DNA of 64,000 nucleotides, taken from positions 11,156,463 to 11,220,462 of the forward strand of contig NC_060887.1 in assembly GCF_014805685.1 (NCBI RefSeq), read 5' to 3'. Position 1 is the first letter of the stretch. Each line of letters starts with the position of its first letter. The stretch is from Silurus meridionalis (lineage: Eukaryota > Chordata > Actinopteri > Siluriformes > Siluridae). Shown one piece after another: positions 9,520-21,286 of this stretch. A program made the position numbers and the translations under genes. Under the pieces are notes generated by a model that was given only the letters and a program-made list of their open reading frames with translations, did no database searches and had not been told where the DNA came from.

Positions 9520-10790
9520 TTCAGACCCCAACTTTATTGCGCTGAGGAAGATGCTCTAAACGCCCGTACCTTGTTCGATACCGACCCGGAGACTCAAAAC
9601 TAGGAGCAACACTAGGAGCATGGTGTTGTTTGAATAGATGTAGGTGGCATCAAAGGTTCATGCATGCTAGGTTCTTGGTACAAATAAGGATGAGAGCCTG
9701 AAAGCACAGTGAATGGTGGGGCTCCAACCATGGATGGGGGTTGCACATTAGTACTGTTTCCTTTAGAGTTTGGTGGCAATATGGACCGATAAGGATTAAG
9801 ACAGTTGTAGTGTAGTATTCTTGACTTGGCCCTAGGATCTACCTACCCCTAATAAAGAACGCAATCGCATGAGCATAGAATGTGCATACTCATTTGGGGA
9901 TCCAGGTGTAGCTTTGGAAAATATTGGAGTGTCCCCAAGAAGAAAATCAGCAGGGAGAGGAGATTCTCTTCCATGAACCAAAAAGAATGGTGAATGTTTA
10001 GTGGAAGAGTGTCCACTTGTATTATATGAAAAATCAACTTGCCTCAAGTTTTCATCCCATTCACTACCTTTTGTGTACAGATATTTAGCAAGTTGATCTT
10101 TGACAGACCTGTTAGCACTTTCTACCATGCCGTCATACATAGGATGATAGGGTGAAGTGCGTGTTTTGCGTACTCCAAGCAGAGAGCACAATTCTTCAAC
10201 TAGATCAGAGTCAAATTGGCGACCCTGGTCTGTGTGCAAACTTTTGGGTAAACCATGACGGCTTATATAATCCTCAAACAAACATTTAGCCACGGTAGTT
10301 GCTCACTGATCAGGAAGTGCATATACATTCAAAAACGTTGTAAAATAATCCATTACCATAAGAATGTACCGGTTACCTTGTTGTGTAACAGGCAACTCTG
10401 TCAAATCAGCTGCCACTTTCTCAAAATGCATGCTTGTAACTATGTTTTGCATAGGGGCCTGCTGATGTGGTGTTTGTGGCTTTCTTGCTTCACAAGCCCG
10501 GCACTGCAGACACTATTTTGTAATGTCTCTAGACATGTAAGGCCAGAAGCATCTAACCTGGGCCCGCTGTAAGGTTTTCTGTGCATTGAAATGACCAGTA
10601 AAAGAGTGTCCATGTAAATTCTCAAATACCTTCAGCTGAAGGTTCTGTAAAACCACAACTTGAAAAATTACAACACCTGGTGGGTGTCTAACTTTGCGGC
10701 AAAGCATGGAACCAACCAACACAAGTCTGGGAAATTCTTTCCAAAATTGCTTAATCAAAGGTAAGGTGCCTTTTAGCTTGGTGGTCTGCA
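9520..10790 (-). pseudogene. pol: Gypsy C integrase and C-terminal tail
   Basis: The H2C2 zinc segment 'GHSFTGHFNAQKTLQRAQVR' with 'CRAC' lies at 10480-10700. A stop interrupts before 'MAKCLFEDYI'. The core at 9832-10293 has 'SLHTDQGRQFDSDL' (second Asp) and 'DGMVESANRSVKDQL' (Glu), then 'FSYNTSGHSS' and 'HGRESPLPADFLL'. Downstream a proline-rich tail can be followed in another frame to about 9620 ('HYNCLNPYRSILPP'). There are several frameshifts, so it is dead. Confidence 0.82.
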
Positions 10791-11660
10791 CTTAGCTAAC
10801 ACCCAATCAATCACTGTGCTCAATAAAGGGTCAGCCTTTTGAACCTGAGCAATATCCTCCCAATCTATTTCCAAAAGTGAAATGTTAGGGGAAGCAGAGA
10901 TTGAGCAATGCGGTTCTGCCCTCGCCATAAAAGCTGTAGTTGGTGAGACATGTTGAGATGTGGTATCAGGGTTAGCCAACTGGTTCGCGGTTGGAGGTAT
11001 GGTAAGCTGTGACTCAACTATATCAGTCTGGGTGCAAGCCAAAACAAAGTTCACACCTTCAACTTTAGGTGTAGAGTCAATCGAAACATTTCTGACAGGC
11101 CGACGAGACATTGCGTCTGCATTTGCATGTTTGGGACCGTGTCTGTGCTCAATCGTCCAATTGTACAAGTAAATTTCCAGAGTCCACCTTGCTTGGCGGC
11201 CTGAGGATCACCATCCAAAACCATCTGCCTAAGACTAAGCAGTGGCCTGTGGTCTGTAATAATGCGAAAATAATGGCCTATCAGATACTGGCGAAAATGA
11301 CGAATGGACCACACAATGGCCCAAAACTCCCTATAGTAGGTGGACCATTGTTTCTCAGTGGGTGTCATAATGTGACTGCCATATGCAATAACATTTTCTC
11401 TGTTATCATTTATCTGGGCCAAAACACATCCAATTGCCGTGTTTGACCCATCAGTAAAGAGCAAAAACTCTTTGGAAACGTCAGGGTACGAAAGGATAGG
11501 AGTATTGGTTAACGCATGGCAAAGCGAAACAAAAGCTTCCTGCTCTACTTCAGTCCAAACAAACACTTTGCCTTTCTGAGTAAGTGCATGCAGTGGCTGT
11601 GCCAATTGTGCAAACTTACAGATAAAACGTCTGTAATATGAACACAAGCCTAGGAATGCT
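10773..11660 (-). pseudogene. pol: Gypsy C RT thumb and RNase H
   Basis: Two overlapping minus-strand frames (11051-11647 and 10773-11168) give 'CSYYRRFICKFAQLAQPLH' (RT thumb), 'FLLFTDGSNTAIGCVLAQ' (RNase H, first Asp), 'STYYREFWAIVWSIRHFRQYL', 'TDHRPLLSL', and after a frameshift 'NADAMSRRPV'. The N-terminal side is cut by the L2 tail insertion at 11672. It would convert RNA-DNA hybrids during reverse transcription if intact. The frames shift near 11.1 kb. Confidence 0.85.
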
Positions 11661-11672
11661 CTGACTTCAGTA

Positions 11673-12248
11673 CATTAACTTTCATACACCAATAGGGACA
11701 CTTAATAATCCATATCCTTCTCTCTCTCTCTCTCTCTCTCGCGCTCTCTCTCTCGGTCGAGTTAAACATGCTCCTGAGGTTCCAGTGACCACTGTTCCTG
11801 CCCCTCTCCCCTCCGTGGATCTTCACACTTCTGTGCAGCTTGGGACGGCCTCTCATCAACACCTTGGGTGGTTCCATGTAATTCCGGAGTAGAACGGGTG
11901 TTTTTGAGGACGGATTGGACTGTAGTTGGTGTCGGCGGTCTGCTGCACTGACTCGGGAGTGCAGTTTGCTTCTTCACTGTATCCCGCAACATTGTATATC
12001 TGCTTCAAATGGACATTTGGTGCAACCCAGATGAGGATGGGTTCCCTCTTGAGTTTGGTTCCTCTCAAGGTTCCTTCCTTATGCCATCTCGGGGAGTTAT
12101 TCCTTGCCACAGTTGCTCATCAGGGACAAACTAACTTACAAAGAACATATTTACGTTTAATCACCACATTATCTGTGTAAAGCTGCTTTGAGACAATGTT
12201 CATTGGTAAAAGCGCTATACAAATAAAAATGAATTGAATTGAATTGAA
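11673..12248 (+). mobile_element. L2 LINE 3' tail, 5'-truncated, inserted in Gypsy C RT
   Basis: About 576 bp contain only the L2 3' untranslated tail: a CT microsatellite (11720-11752), 'gatgaggatgggttccctc', 'gtaaagctgctttgagacaa', and a terminal (gaatt)n run. It is flanked by the 7-bp direct repeat TTCAGTA (11666-11672 and 12249-12255). Removing it rejoins Gypsy C RT coding sequence. This is a target-primed insertion. Confidence 0.9.
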
Positions 12249-12255
12249 TTCAGTA

Positions 12256-12853
12256 GGATTTTCAGGAGTAGGCCAATTCCTAACCTTTTGAATGTTTTTT
12301 GTCTGGCTGCAAACCAGCTGAGGACACTATGTGGCCCAAGAATGTTACCTGTGGTTGGGCAAAACAACATTTTGAAGGTTTCAGGTTCAAGTGAGCTGCT
12401 TTTAAACGATCAACGATTTCCTGTAAATGCAGCATGTGCTCTTTAAAACTCTTACTGTAGACAATAATATCGTCTAAGTACACAAGACAAGTCTTCCAGG
12501 AAAGGCCCTGCAACACAAGCTGCATCAGATGTTGAAAAGTTGGGGGTGCATTAACCAAGCCCATTGGCATGACCGTAAATTGGTATAAGGAACGACCGGT
12601 GGTGAAGGCTGTTTTTGGCTTGTCTGTGGCATGAAGCAGCACCTGCCAATAACCAGATGACAGATCCATTGTGCTGAAAACAGACGAACCCCTAAGTGCA
12701 TCTAAGGTGTCATCAGTTCTGGGTAAAGGATTGGCATCTTTGATAGTGACAGAGTTGAGGCCCCTATAATCTATGCAAAAACGCCAAGAGCCATCTTTTT
12801 TTCCGCACTATAACAACAGGGGCAGCCCATGGACTATGACTGACCTCAACTAG
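12256..12853 (-). pseudogene. pol: Gypsy C reverse transcriptase palm
   Basis: The minus strand reads 'HSPWAAPVV' then 'DGSWRFCIDYRGLNS' with a one-base shift in an A-run between them near 12.80 kb. The open frame 12280-12669 continues with 'MDLSSGYWQVLL', 'MPMGLVNAPPTFQHLM', the catalytic 'LVYLDDIIVYSKSF' and 'FLGHIVSSAGLQPDKK'. It shifts again before the L2 insertion. The upstream end is cut by Copia at about 12855. Confidence 0.88.
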
Positions 12854-12859
12854 AAATGC

Positions 12860-14400
12860 ATCAGGATCACTCACTCTTTTTCATACCATCATATCCACAG
12901 AGCATCATCTCTGTTCAAGCTGCTACAACAGATGGTGCCAAGGTGATCTTCCAGGAAGGACAGAATGAACTGATAAGCAAGGATGGAGCTGTGTTCCGCA
13001 TAGAAGAGCATGAGAGACTGTACTATCTGAAAACGGTAAATGACAACAAACACTGTGTTGCTACATCAGTTACTGATATGATGTCCAGGGACAAAGTGAA
13101 TCTAACTTGTGATGTTAAAACATGGCATGAGATCATGGGACATTGTAATGTTAGTGATGTGTTGAAATTACCTGAAGTGGTAGAGGGTATGAAAATTACA
13201 GGTAATACCAAACTATAACTGTAACGAGGGAAAGTTAATCAACAGCAGAAATAGGAAAACTGACACAAAAGCTGGCAAGGCCCTAGAGTTAGTACACACT
13301 GACTTAGCAGTTCCCATTGAACCAATTTCTCAAGATGGATATAAGTATGCAATTTCATTTACAGATGATTTTTCAGGGGTAATATCTGTTCACTTCCTTA
13401 AGAACAAGAGTGACACTACTCTAGCGACAGAAAAGTTCCTTGCAGACTGTGCACCATACGGTAGAGTCAAATGCATAAGAACATATTTACTTTTAATCAC
13501 CACATTATCTGTGTAAAGCTGCTTTAAGACAATGTTCATTGTTAAAAGTGCTATACAAATAAAAATGAATTAAATTGAATTGAATAAGATCAGACAATGG
13601 TACAGAATACACAGGCAATGCATTTCAGTCACTTTTACGAGAAAAGGGTATAAGACATGATACATTATCTCCGTACTCTCCTCATCAAAATGGTACAGCT
13701 GAGAGACAATGGCGAACCATCTTTGAAATGGGAAGGTGTCTACTAATAAAGAAGGGATTAACAAAGATTCTGTGGCCTTATGCTGTCCAAACTGCTACTC
13801 ATATCCGAAACAGATGCTATAATGACAGAATTAAGAATACTCCACTTTTCATGTTGACAGGAAGAAAGCCAGACCTTTCTAAAATGTGGGTTTTTGGATC
13901 AGAATGCTATGCGTACAAACACAATCAAAAGAAAATGGACCCTAGATGTGAGAAGGGAATATTTGTGGGGTCTAGTAAAAATATCCCAGCTTATCTGATA
14001 TACAATCCACAGACAGAAAATGTGTCAAAACGTAGATTGGTGAAATTCATTAGGAAGAGCAGTGTGGAACAACAGATACAAACCAATGAAGATTACTTAG
14101 AAATCCAAAGCTACAGAGACAGGACACAGGATAGTGAGAACAGCGGCGATGCCCCACAAAGTGAGGAAAGCACAGACAACACAGAGGTGTCAGAACATGA
14201 TGGAACTATGGAAAAAGTAGACACAGAAAACAACAAAAACAATACAGGCCCAACAGACAATGCTAATCAAAAACATTATCACTCAAAAAGAGAAAAGAGA
14301 GCCCCAAAGTATTTACAAGATTACCTGACAGACTTTAAAGACGATGTAACCAATGTGAGCGTCGATTATTGTTACAGGGCAGTGTGTGGAGTTCCCCAAA
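12860..14400 (+). pseudogene. pol: Copia pre-integrase region and integrase
   Basis: The pre-integrase segment at 12856-13217 has 'TWHEIMGHCNVSDVLKL', resembling the H-H-C-C unit, then a stop and a frameshift. The integrase core follows: 'ELVHTDLAVPI' (first Asp, about 13.30 kb), 'IR|SDNGTEYTG' (second Asp) and 'PHQNGTAERQWRT' (Glu). A 103-bp L2 tail splits the second motif exactly between Arg and Ser. From 13728 the frame is open through 'LFMLTGRKPDLSKMWVFGSECYAY' and an acidic linker into RT. All three catalytic acids are visible once the insertion is ignored. Confidence 0.87.
13481..13583 (+). mobile_element. Very short L2 tail inserted in Copia integrase
   Basis: Only about 100 bp of the L2 3' end remain ('taaagctgctttaagacaatg' region and a (gaatt)n-like end). 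ATAAGA at 13475-13480 is repeated at 13584-13589, giving the target duplication. It is one of the shortest recognisable L2 insertions here. Confidence 0.88.
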
Positions 14401-15545
14401 CCTATAGAGAAGCCCTTATATCACCTGATGCTCCTGGATGGGAACATGCTATGAAGGAAGAGATGGATTCACTTAAAGAAAATGACACGTTTGAATTGAC
14501 AACTCTACCAGAGGGCAGAAAGACAGTAGGGGCAAGATGGGTATATGCCCTTAAAGAAAATGCAGAAAGAATAAAAACCTTCAAGGCTAGGTATGTTGCA
14601 AAAGGATACAACCAAACTGAAGGCATAGATTACCATGAGACATTTGCTCCTACAGCAAATCTCACCTCTGTATGGGTATTAATGCAGATAGCCGCTCAGA
14701 ATGATTTTTTTGTTCATCAGATGGACATCAAAACAGCATATCTGCATGCTCCAATAGAGGAAGACATATATTTAAAACAACCAGAAGGTTTTGAAGAAAC
14801 ATCTAGCATGGGAGACAAGTTAGTATACCAGTTGAAAAAATCTCTGTATGGTCTAAAACAGTCTGGAAGGAACTGGTACAAACTTTAAAATGATCATCTT
14901 GAACAAAACAACTTTGAAAGAAATCAGTCTGATCACTGTGTGTATAGAAAGCAGATTGAAAATGAGACAAGTATAGTGATCATCTGGGTAGATGATTTGA
15001 TGATTACAGCAAGCAGTGAAGATCAACTCAACAGCTTTGAAGAAAAAATAGGTCCTGAGATACCTAAAAGGTACAGCTGACTACGAGCTTTGTTTCAAGA
15101 AAACAGACAAGACATTAAGTCTTATAGCATTCAGTGATTCTGACTGGGAATCTTCTGAAGAAGATAGGCATAGCACTTCAGGATACTGTTTCAGCCTGCC
15201 AGAACAAGGCACTGTTATTTCATGGAAGTCTAAGAAACAGCTGACAGTGGCACTGTCGACCTGCGAAGCTGAATACATTGGTCTAGCAAACACAACTCAG
15301 GAAAGCATGTACTTAACTCAACTGCTTAATGGCATGGACAGTAGTGTTTACACTTGCACCATGATGTATGGTGATAATCAGGGGGCCATTGCACTGAGTA
15401 GAAATCCAGTGAATAGATCTAGATCTAAGCACATTGATGTGAAATATCATTTTATCCGTGATGCTGTCAGTGAAAGAAAAATATATTTGTGTACTGCCCA
15501 ACAGAAGACATGGTGGCAGACGTTTTGACAAAATCTGTATCAAAA
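14401..15545 (+). pseudogene. pol: Copia reverse transcriptase and RNase H
   Basis: RT begins 'YREALISPDAPGWEHAMKEE' and passes 'RWVYALKEN', 'ARYVAKGYNQTEGIDYHETF', 'HQMDIKTAYLHAPIEEDIYL' and 'SLYGLKQSGRNWYKL', ending at an in-frame TAA (about 14886). Beyond it the frame continues with the catalytic box as 'IIWVDDLMIT'. A gap of roughly 80 codons then joins to RNase H: 'AFSDSDWESSEEDR', 'LSTCEAEYIGL' and 'GDNQGAIAL'. A further shift lies before the C-terminus near 15.51 kb. The stop and the deletion make it non-functional. Confidence 0.87.
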
Positions 15546-15638
15546 ATTCAAATTCTCAAGTTCAAATGTTTTCTGTTTGGAAACTAAATATTTGTGATGT
15601 CATTATACATGGCTTGAGATAATGAGAACAAGTGGGGG

Positions 15639-15920
15639 TGTTATGTTCTCATCAGTTATCTTATATTATGTTGCGTACTATTATTATTATTATTTTTCTT
15701 TTATGTTAGATTATGAGACTGTTGTATACCCAAATATGTGCAAGAGTTCATTGTGCGCATGTGTTAATTAATGGGACTTTTATTTTGATTAGGGTCAAGT
15801 GAACCTGGCGCTGCTCCCTCGTGCACTGATGTTATGCCAGTGCATTGAGATGTAAACGGTAAATAAAACAATACTAAGAAGTTATATTTGTAGTAATCTT
15901 TAATGGATGACAACGACATA
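15639..15920 (+). repeat. Copia 3' LTR (end approximate)
   Basis: The LTR starts TGTTATG directly after the purine tract. It contains an AT-rich stretch and an AATAAA-type signal at about 15860. No partner LTR is in the window, so the right end is a guess bounded by Gypsy C coding. Confidence 0.55.
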
Positions 15921-15969
15921 TTGCACATAGACATGACGGAGAGAAATGAAAACAAAATGAGTAAGGTTT

Positions 15970-16380
15970 AAGTTATTCTTTAAACCCATCTGCTAAACCG
16001 GCTTCAAGGGCAGAAGATATAAGCGTGGCTGTACAATGCATTTCATATTAAGGGGGAATAGTTGTAGCCACCGAAATTTGGGCTGTACTGTGAGCAGGGA
16101 CAAGCTGGGCTGTGCTTAGTAGTGGTAAGGTTTGATCATATAGGCAACAAAATCCTCTGCCTAGATCCAAAACCGCCTGATGCTGCTTCAGGAAATCCCA
16201 GCCAAGTATAATACCCTGACTAGCATTTCTAACAACCTGCATTTCATGCTGAAATGTAAAAGAACTCAATCTTATAGAGACAGACATAGTCCCTAAACTG
16301 TCTAAACTCTGACCAGTCACAGATTTTGACAAAATGAAATTACTTTTGAAAGGTGTCTTACACAATGAAGGAATTGACAT
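15970..16380 (-). pseudogene. pol: Gypsy C protease C-terminal half
   Basis: The minus-strand frame 16048-16380 reads 'HEMQVVRNASQGIILGWDFLKQH', the retropepsin C-terminal 'I-I-L-G-x-D-F' element that follows the D-T-G half. The D-T-G half would lie beyond 16380 and is lost at the L2 boundary. This fragment shows that the Copia sits between Gypsy C protease and RT. Confidence 0.75.
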
Positions 16381-16395
16381 ACGTATAGCTTCATT

Positions 16396-18497
16396 AATTC
16401 ATTTTAATATTCATTTTGATAATCAGGAAGACTCCTTAAGAGCAGCAGTTGTGTAATGATCATACACGCACCTTAAAACAGACCACTCGAAAATTAGAAC
16501 GTAAATGGCGTCAAACAAAATTAACAGTATTTCAAATAGCATGGAAGGAGAGCCTCCTAAATTATAGAAAATCTCTTAGTGCTGCTAGATCAGCATATTT
16601 TTTCACCCTCATAGAAAATAACAAGCATAATCCTAGATTTTTATTCAGCACGGTAGCAAAATTAACAGGGAATAAATGCACTGCACTAACATGCACATCA
16701 TCATTAGGTAGTAATGATTTCATGAACTTTTTTAATAATAAAAATAATAAACTCTTCCATGAGCACTGGTTATGTACCAAAATCCTTCAAACTGGCAGTT
16801 ATCCACCCCCTTATTAAGAAACCTGACCTTGAATCATGTCAGCTGTCCAACTACAGACCAATATCAAATCTCCCCTTTATATCCAAAATTTTAGAAAAGG
16901 CTGTAGCACAGCAGTTATGCTCACACCTACTTATGGATAACATTTTTGAAATGTATCAGTCAGGAATTCGGCCTCATCATAGCACAGAGACGGCACTAGT
17001 TAAGGTGGTAAATAACCTGTTATTGGCCTCTGATCAGGGTTTTGTCTCCTTACTTGTTTTGCTCGACCTTAGTGCAGCTTTTGACACCATTGATCACGCT
17101 ATACTACTTGCTAGACTTGAGAACATTGTTGGAATAAAGGGAACAGCTCTCTCTTGGCTCAGGTCTTATTTGACTGATCGCTATCAGTTTGTTGATGTAA
17201 ATGGTGAGTTCTCCACACTCTATGAGGTAAAGTTTGGTGTTCCTCAAGGACCTGTCTTAGGCCTTCTGCTTTTCTCTTTATATATGCTGCCTCTTGGTGA
17301 AATTATTCATAAACATGGGATTCGCTTCCATTGCTATGCTGATGATACACAGCTGTATATTTCAGCAAAGCCAGATGGGAGAGATCAGCTTAACAATGTT
17401 GAGAAGTGTGTAAAGGACATTGGATGCTTGATAACTTTCTTCTGCTCAACTAAAATAAGACGGAAGTACTTTAACTAGGACCACATGCAGCTAGAAGTAA
17501 ACTTTTCGATTACGTAGCATCTCTGGATGGTGTTTTTGTTTCAGCATGTACGGCTGTCAAAGACCTTGGTGTGATTATTGACCCTAGTCTTTCCTTTGAG
17601 TCTCATGTGAATAATATCACTAGGATCGCCTTGTTACACCTTAGAAATATTGCTAAAATTAGAAATATGATGTCGTTACAGGATGCAGAAAAACTAGTTC
17701 ATGCTTTTGTTACTTCTAGATTAGACTAATGTAACGCTTTACTGTCTGGGTGTGCAAATAAGTGCATAAATAAGCTTCAGTTAGTTCAGAATGCAGCAGC
17801 AAGAGTCCTTACTAGATCCAGGAAATATGACCACATTACCCCTGTTTTAATCAGTCTACACTGGCTCCCAATTAAATCTCGCATTGATTATAAAATACTA
17901 CTACTGACATATAAAGCACTTAACGGTCTCGCACCGCAGTATCTGAGTGAACTCCTGTACCAGTATAATCCTCCACGCCTACTTAGATCAAAAGGTGCTG
18001 GCTATCTGTTGGTTCCTCAAATAATGAAGAGTACAGCAGGGGCAGATCTTTCTCTTATAAAGCCCCACAGTTATGGAACAGCCTTCCAACCAGTGTTCGG
18101 GACTCAGACACAGTCTCAGTGTTCAAGTCGAGGTTGAAAACCTATTTATTTAGTCAAGCCTTTGATCAGTAGATTTTTTTCTTAGGTAAAGGCTCAGATC
18201 TGGAGGGAACATGGATATAGAGTGTTTGGTGAACTGGGATATTTGTATGCTGTCGTCCCCTCACATTCACACGTTTACTCAGGTTTGTTGACGGTGGTGT
18301 GGTGGATCGTCTCTTATCCCAGAGATCCCTCATGTCTGTGTTACCTTCTGGTTCTCCCTTTTAGTTATGCTGCCATAGCGAGTCTTGCCGGAGTTCAAAC
18401 TGCACAGTGACATTAACTTTCATACAACAATAAGGACACTTAATAATCCATATCCTTCTCTTCCTGTCACCCTCTTCTCTCTCTCTCTGTCTCTCTG

Positions 18498-18529
<32 letters not shown>

Positions 18530-19064
18530 GAGTTAAACTTGCTCCTGAGTAACTATTGTTCCTGCCCCTCTCCCCTCTGTGGATCTTCCCACTTCATCCA
18601 GCCCTGCCTCTGGATAGTGTTCTCTTCGACTGGAGGCCACTCTTTGCAGCATGGGACGGTTTCTCATCAACGCCTTGGGTGGTTCCATTAAATTCCAGAG
18701 TAAGAACGGGCGCTTTGAGGATGGATTGGACTGTAGTTAATGTCAACAGTCTCCTACACTGACTCAGGAATACAGTTCGCTTCTGATCATCATCACTGTA
18801 CCCCGCAACATTGTATATCTGCTTCAAATGGACATTCAGTGCAACCCAGATGAGGATGGGTTCCCTCTTGATTCTGGTCCTTCTCAAGGTTTCTTCCTTA
18901 TGCCATCTCGGGGAGTTTTTCCTTGCCACAGTTGCTCATTAGGGACAAACTTACTTACAAAGAACATATTTACTTTTAATCACCACATTATCTGTGTAAA
19001 GCTGCTTTGAGACAATGTTCATTGTTAAAAGCGCTATACAAATAAAAATTAATTGAATTGAATT
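16396..19064 (+). mobile_element. L2-clade LINE copy with internal deletions
   Basis: It starts inside the endonuclease ('tttaatattcattttgataa' is shared with 39.75 kb), jumps to the endonuclease-RT linker, then keeps most of RT (16759-17478). RT has '[19 protein letters not shown]', '[13 protein letters not shown]', 'GVPQGPVLG' and the catalytic '[10 protein letters not shown]'. A 7-base loss near 17.42 kb and a stop end the frame, but C-terminal homology continues to about 18170. The 3' untranslated region follows with a CT microsatellite (about 18472-18528) and the fish L2 tail with an (attga)n end. It is defective. Its left end truncates Gypsy C protease. Confidence 0.9.
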
Positions 19065-19117
19065 GATTGATCTTGCTGATAAAAGCAAGGAACATTCATA
19101 CCCCCCATAAAAAACCC

Positions 19118-19129
19118 TATAATAATAAT

Positions 19130-19171
<42 letters not shown>
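19118..19171. repeat. (AAT)n microsatellite
   Basis: An almost pure trinucleotide run of about 54 bp lies just downstream of the L2 tail. Confidence 0.95.
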
Positions 19172-20460
19172 TGCAGTTGGTTGTCAAATTTCAGTCTCAC
19201 ACTGCCCTCTAGTGGCCCTGTCACGACTTAGTTTTTACTTAATTCTGTATAAATATTATTAATCGTGTTTTGTTGTCTAGTTATATGTAATGTTGATCTT
19301 TTACAAAGCAAGATATTTTTCTAGATAATATTAAACTGTCTTGAATTTAAACTGTTTACTGTTTTACATACAGGGGGTTCATGTTTAATTTTTAAGCTGA
19401 ATTTTTGTGATATAAATAAATGAATCAGAAGTTAAATGAAGTTGATTAAAATAAATATAATAAATAACAAGTACAGATTTAATAACATTGAAACAATGTA
19501 TTTTGTCAAAAGGTTTATATAAAATCCAGTCTTTTTGGTGAGAAGCTGCATTAAGTTAGTACTAAATGTATTAAAAGTATCATCTACATGCAAGAACTCA
19601 ATTAAACATATTGTTAAAATAAAATGTAAACTTGATCAAACCTCAAATTAGATTCTGAAATGTATGAATGCTATTTGTTCTGTTATTGAACTAGAAACAG
19701 TGAATGTTGATATGTTTGAGAACTGATTATTGTCTGTATATATGCAGGTCAGAGTTTTTTCATGCTGAAACACAGTTCATTACAATAAGACGATGATGTA
19801 ATATGGCGAGCCAAACCACAGAGACGAAGCTGACTGAGGTGAACCCCTCAAACTAACCCAGGAACAGAGTAGGAACATTCTGACCACCTGCTGGTTTTGC
19901 ACAAGCAGAACAAAAGTTTATTTTTCTTGAGTAAAACTGCTGAAAGAAATATTTTTAAGGACACAATGTTTTATGTTACAGATTTTTTTAGAACTGTGGA
20001 ATCGAGTCATTTACCAGTGAATCTATCGATTCAGACTCAATTGTACCGAAACCAGTGAACCGACTCTTCTGGACCTTATTATTTTTAAATGAATTTATTG
20101 ACCCGAAATCTTTTGAACCGAGTTACTTGAACTGAATCTACGTTGTTGCATTTGATTAACCAAACAAAACTGAATAGATTGATAAAATTAATTTATTAAA
20201 TTAAAATGTTATTTTGTATTGTTTTGAATGCCAAAGTGTGATTTCTGATGTTTTAACTTACTGAGGTTGTTAAAAGTTCTATTTTAACAGTAAATGTTAT
20301 AAGGCTGCATTTTAACTAAACTTTGAATTTGTAGTTAAGAATGAAATGAAGAAACAAAACACAACACAATTAAAAATATTAAATTTTTGTTAAACATTAC
20401 AGTAATTATAGATTTTGTTTGTACTTTATTATATGTATGGCATGTGCTCATATGCTGAAT
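19172..20460. other. AT-rich stretch, no gene seen
   Basis: No credible reading frame or element ends are visible. Around 20000-20130 the words 'gaatctatcgattcagactca' and 'gaaccgactcttctgg' resemble an eroded dispersed repeat. Confidence 0.6.
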
Positions 20461-20599
20461 CTAAACCTGCCCAGAGCTTTGCAGATTTTTGCTCTCCAGT
20501 GCTGCCATTTCCTGTTCCCCATTGATTATTAAGCAAGTTGTAAGCATAGTCAGATCTTTCCATGAGGTCAGACCCCGAGAACTGCCATGCAACAAAACA

Positions 20600-21286
20600 A
20601 TAAACTTTCTAATCTGAGATCTCTTTAATTTGAGGAGAGGAAGACATCTGTTCAGCTGCCCTCTCCAGCCTAGGACTTCCACATCCAGCATCTTCACCTC
20701 CAAGATTGTCTGGGACCAGCCACCCGGACAGATGCTGCAACAATCAACTTGCATAAACAAATAATTTATTCTCAAACTGTCAGAAACCATCTCAGGGAAG
20801 CTCATCTACATGCTCGTCATCCTTATCGGGGTCTCAACCTGACTGCAGTTTGAATTGAGTGGGCAAATGCTTACATTCGATGACGTCTTTTACTTTGGAT
20901 AGGTTTTCACTGTACAGGGCAAAATGCGTGATTCAAATGGTGGTCACACCTGATACTGACTGGTTTCCAGATACATCCCGGACCCTTCGGAACCCACAAT
21001 ACACAAAAAAGTAAAACTGCACATTTTCGAGTGGCCTTTTATTGTGGCCAGCCTAAGGCACACCTGTGCAATAATAATGGTGTCTAATCAGCATCTTGAT
21101 ATGCCACACCTGTGAGGTGGATGGATTACCTCGGCAAAGGAGAAGTGCTCACTAACACAGATTTAGACAGATTTGTAAACAATATTTGAGGGAAGTAGGC
21201 CTTTTGTCAGATCTTAGATCTTTGAGTTCAGCTCATTTAAAATAGGGGCAAAAACAGATGTTGTGTTTATGGTTTTGTTCAGGATA
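20600..21286 (+). mobile_element. Tc1-like transposon fragment (copy 1)
   Basis: From about 20670 the sequence matches the transposase middle of the copy at 49.37 kb (in both, 'ccacatccagcatcttcacc' encodes the Tc1 linker between DNA-binding and catalytic parts). It continues to the shared 3' non-coding region and the right terminal repeat ('gagttcagctcat...ttgttcag', ending near 21284). The left half of the transposase is replaced by unrelated sequence. There are many frame breaks and no catalytic block. Confidence 0.8.

Larger units (their letters stand above)
12856..15920 (+). mobile_element. Ty1/Copia element, 5'-truncated, inside Gypsy C
   Basis: On the plus strand the domain order is pre-integrase zinc region, integrase, reverse transcriptase, RNase H. 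Integrase before RT defines Copia. It ends in a purine tract (aagtggggg, 15630-15638) and a 3' LTR starting TGTTATG at 15639. The gag, protease and 5' LTR are missing, so the left junction with Gypsy C at about 12855 is a deletion end. The right end is uncertain, since Gypsy C coding resumes by about 15970. The Copia also carries a small L2 tail. Confidence 0.88.
9376..16380 (-). mobile_element. Gypsy C: old Ty3/Gypsy element, heavily interrupted
   Basis: Minus-strand Gypsy domains recur in the proper order across interruptions: protease part (about 15970-16380), RT (12256-12853), RT/RNase H (10773-11647), integrase (9832-10790) and a C-terminal tail to about 9520. Interruptions are a Copia element between protease and RT, an L2 tail inside RT (11673-12248), and Gypsy A in the 3' untranslated region. 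Its 3' LTR is probably 1069-1242. The sequence differs clearly from Gypsy A and B (for example 'MDLSSGYWQVLL', 'LVYLDDIIVYSKS'), so it is a separate lineage. The gag and 5' LTR are not seen. Confidence 0.85.

Noticed and set aside
18222..18410. Conserved short frame repeated at 37.35 and 50.94 kb
   Set aside because: It is L2 3' untranslated sequence after the RT stop. Repetition reflects copy number, not coding constraint.
20461..20805. 114-codon minus-strand frame containing 'SICPGGWSQT'
   Set aside because: It is the antisense shadow of Tc1 transposase. The same shadow occurs at 49269-49580.
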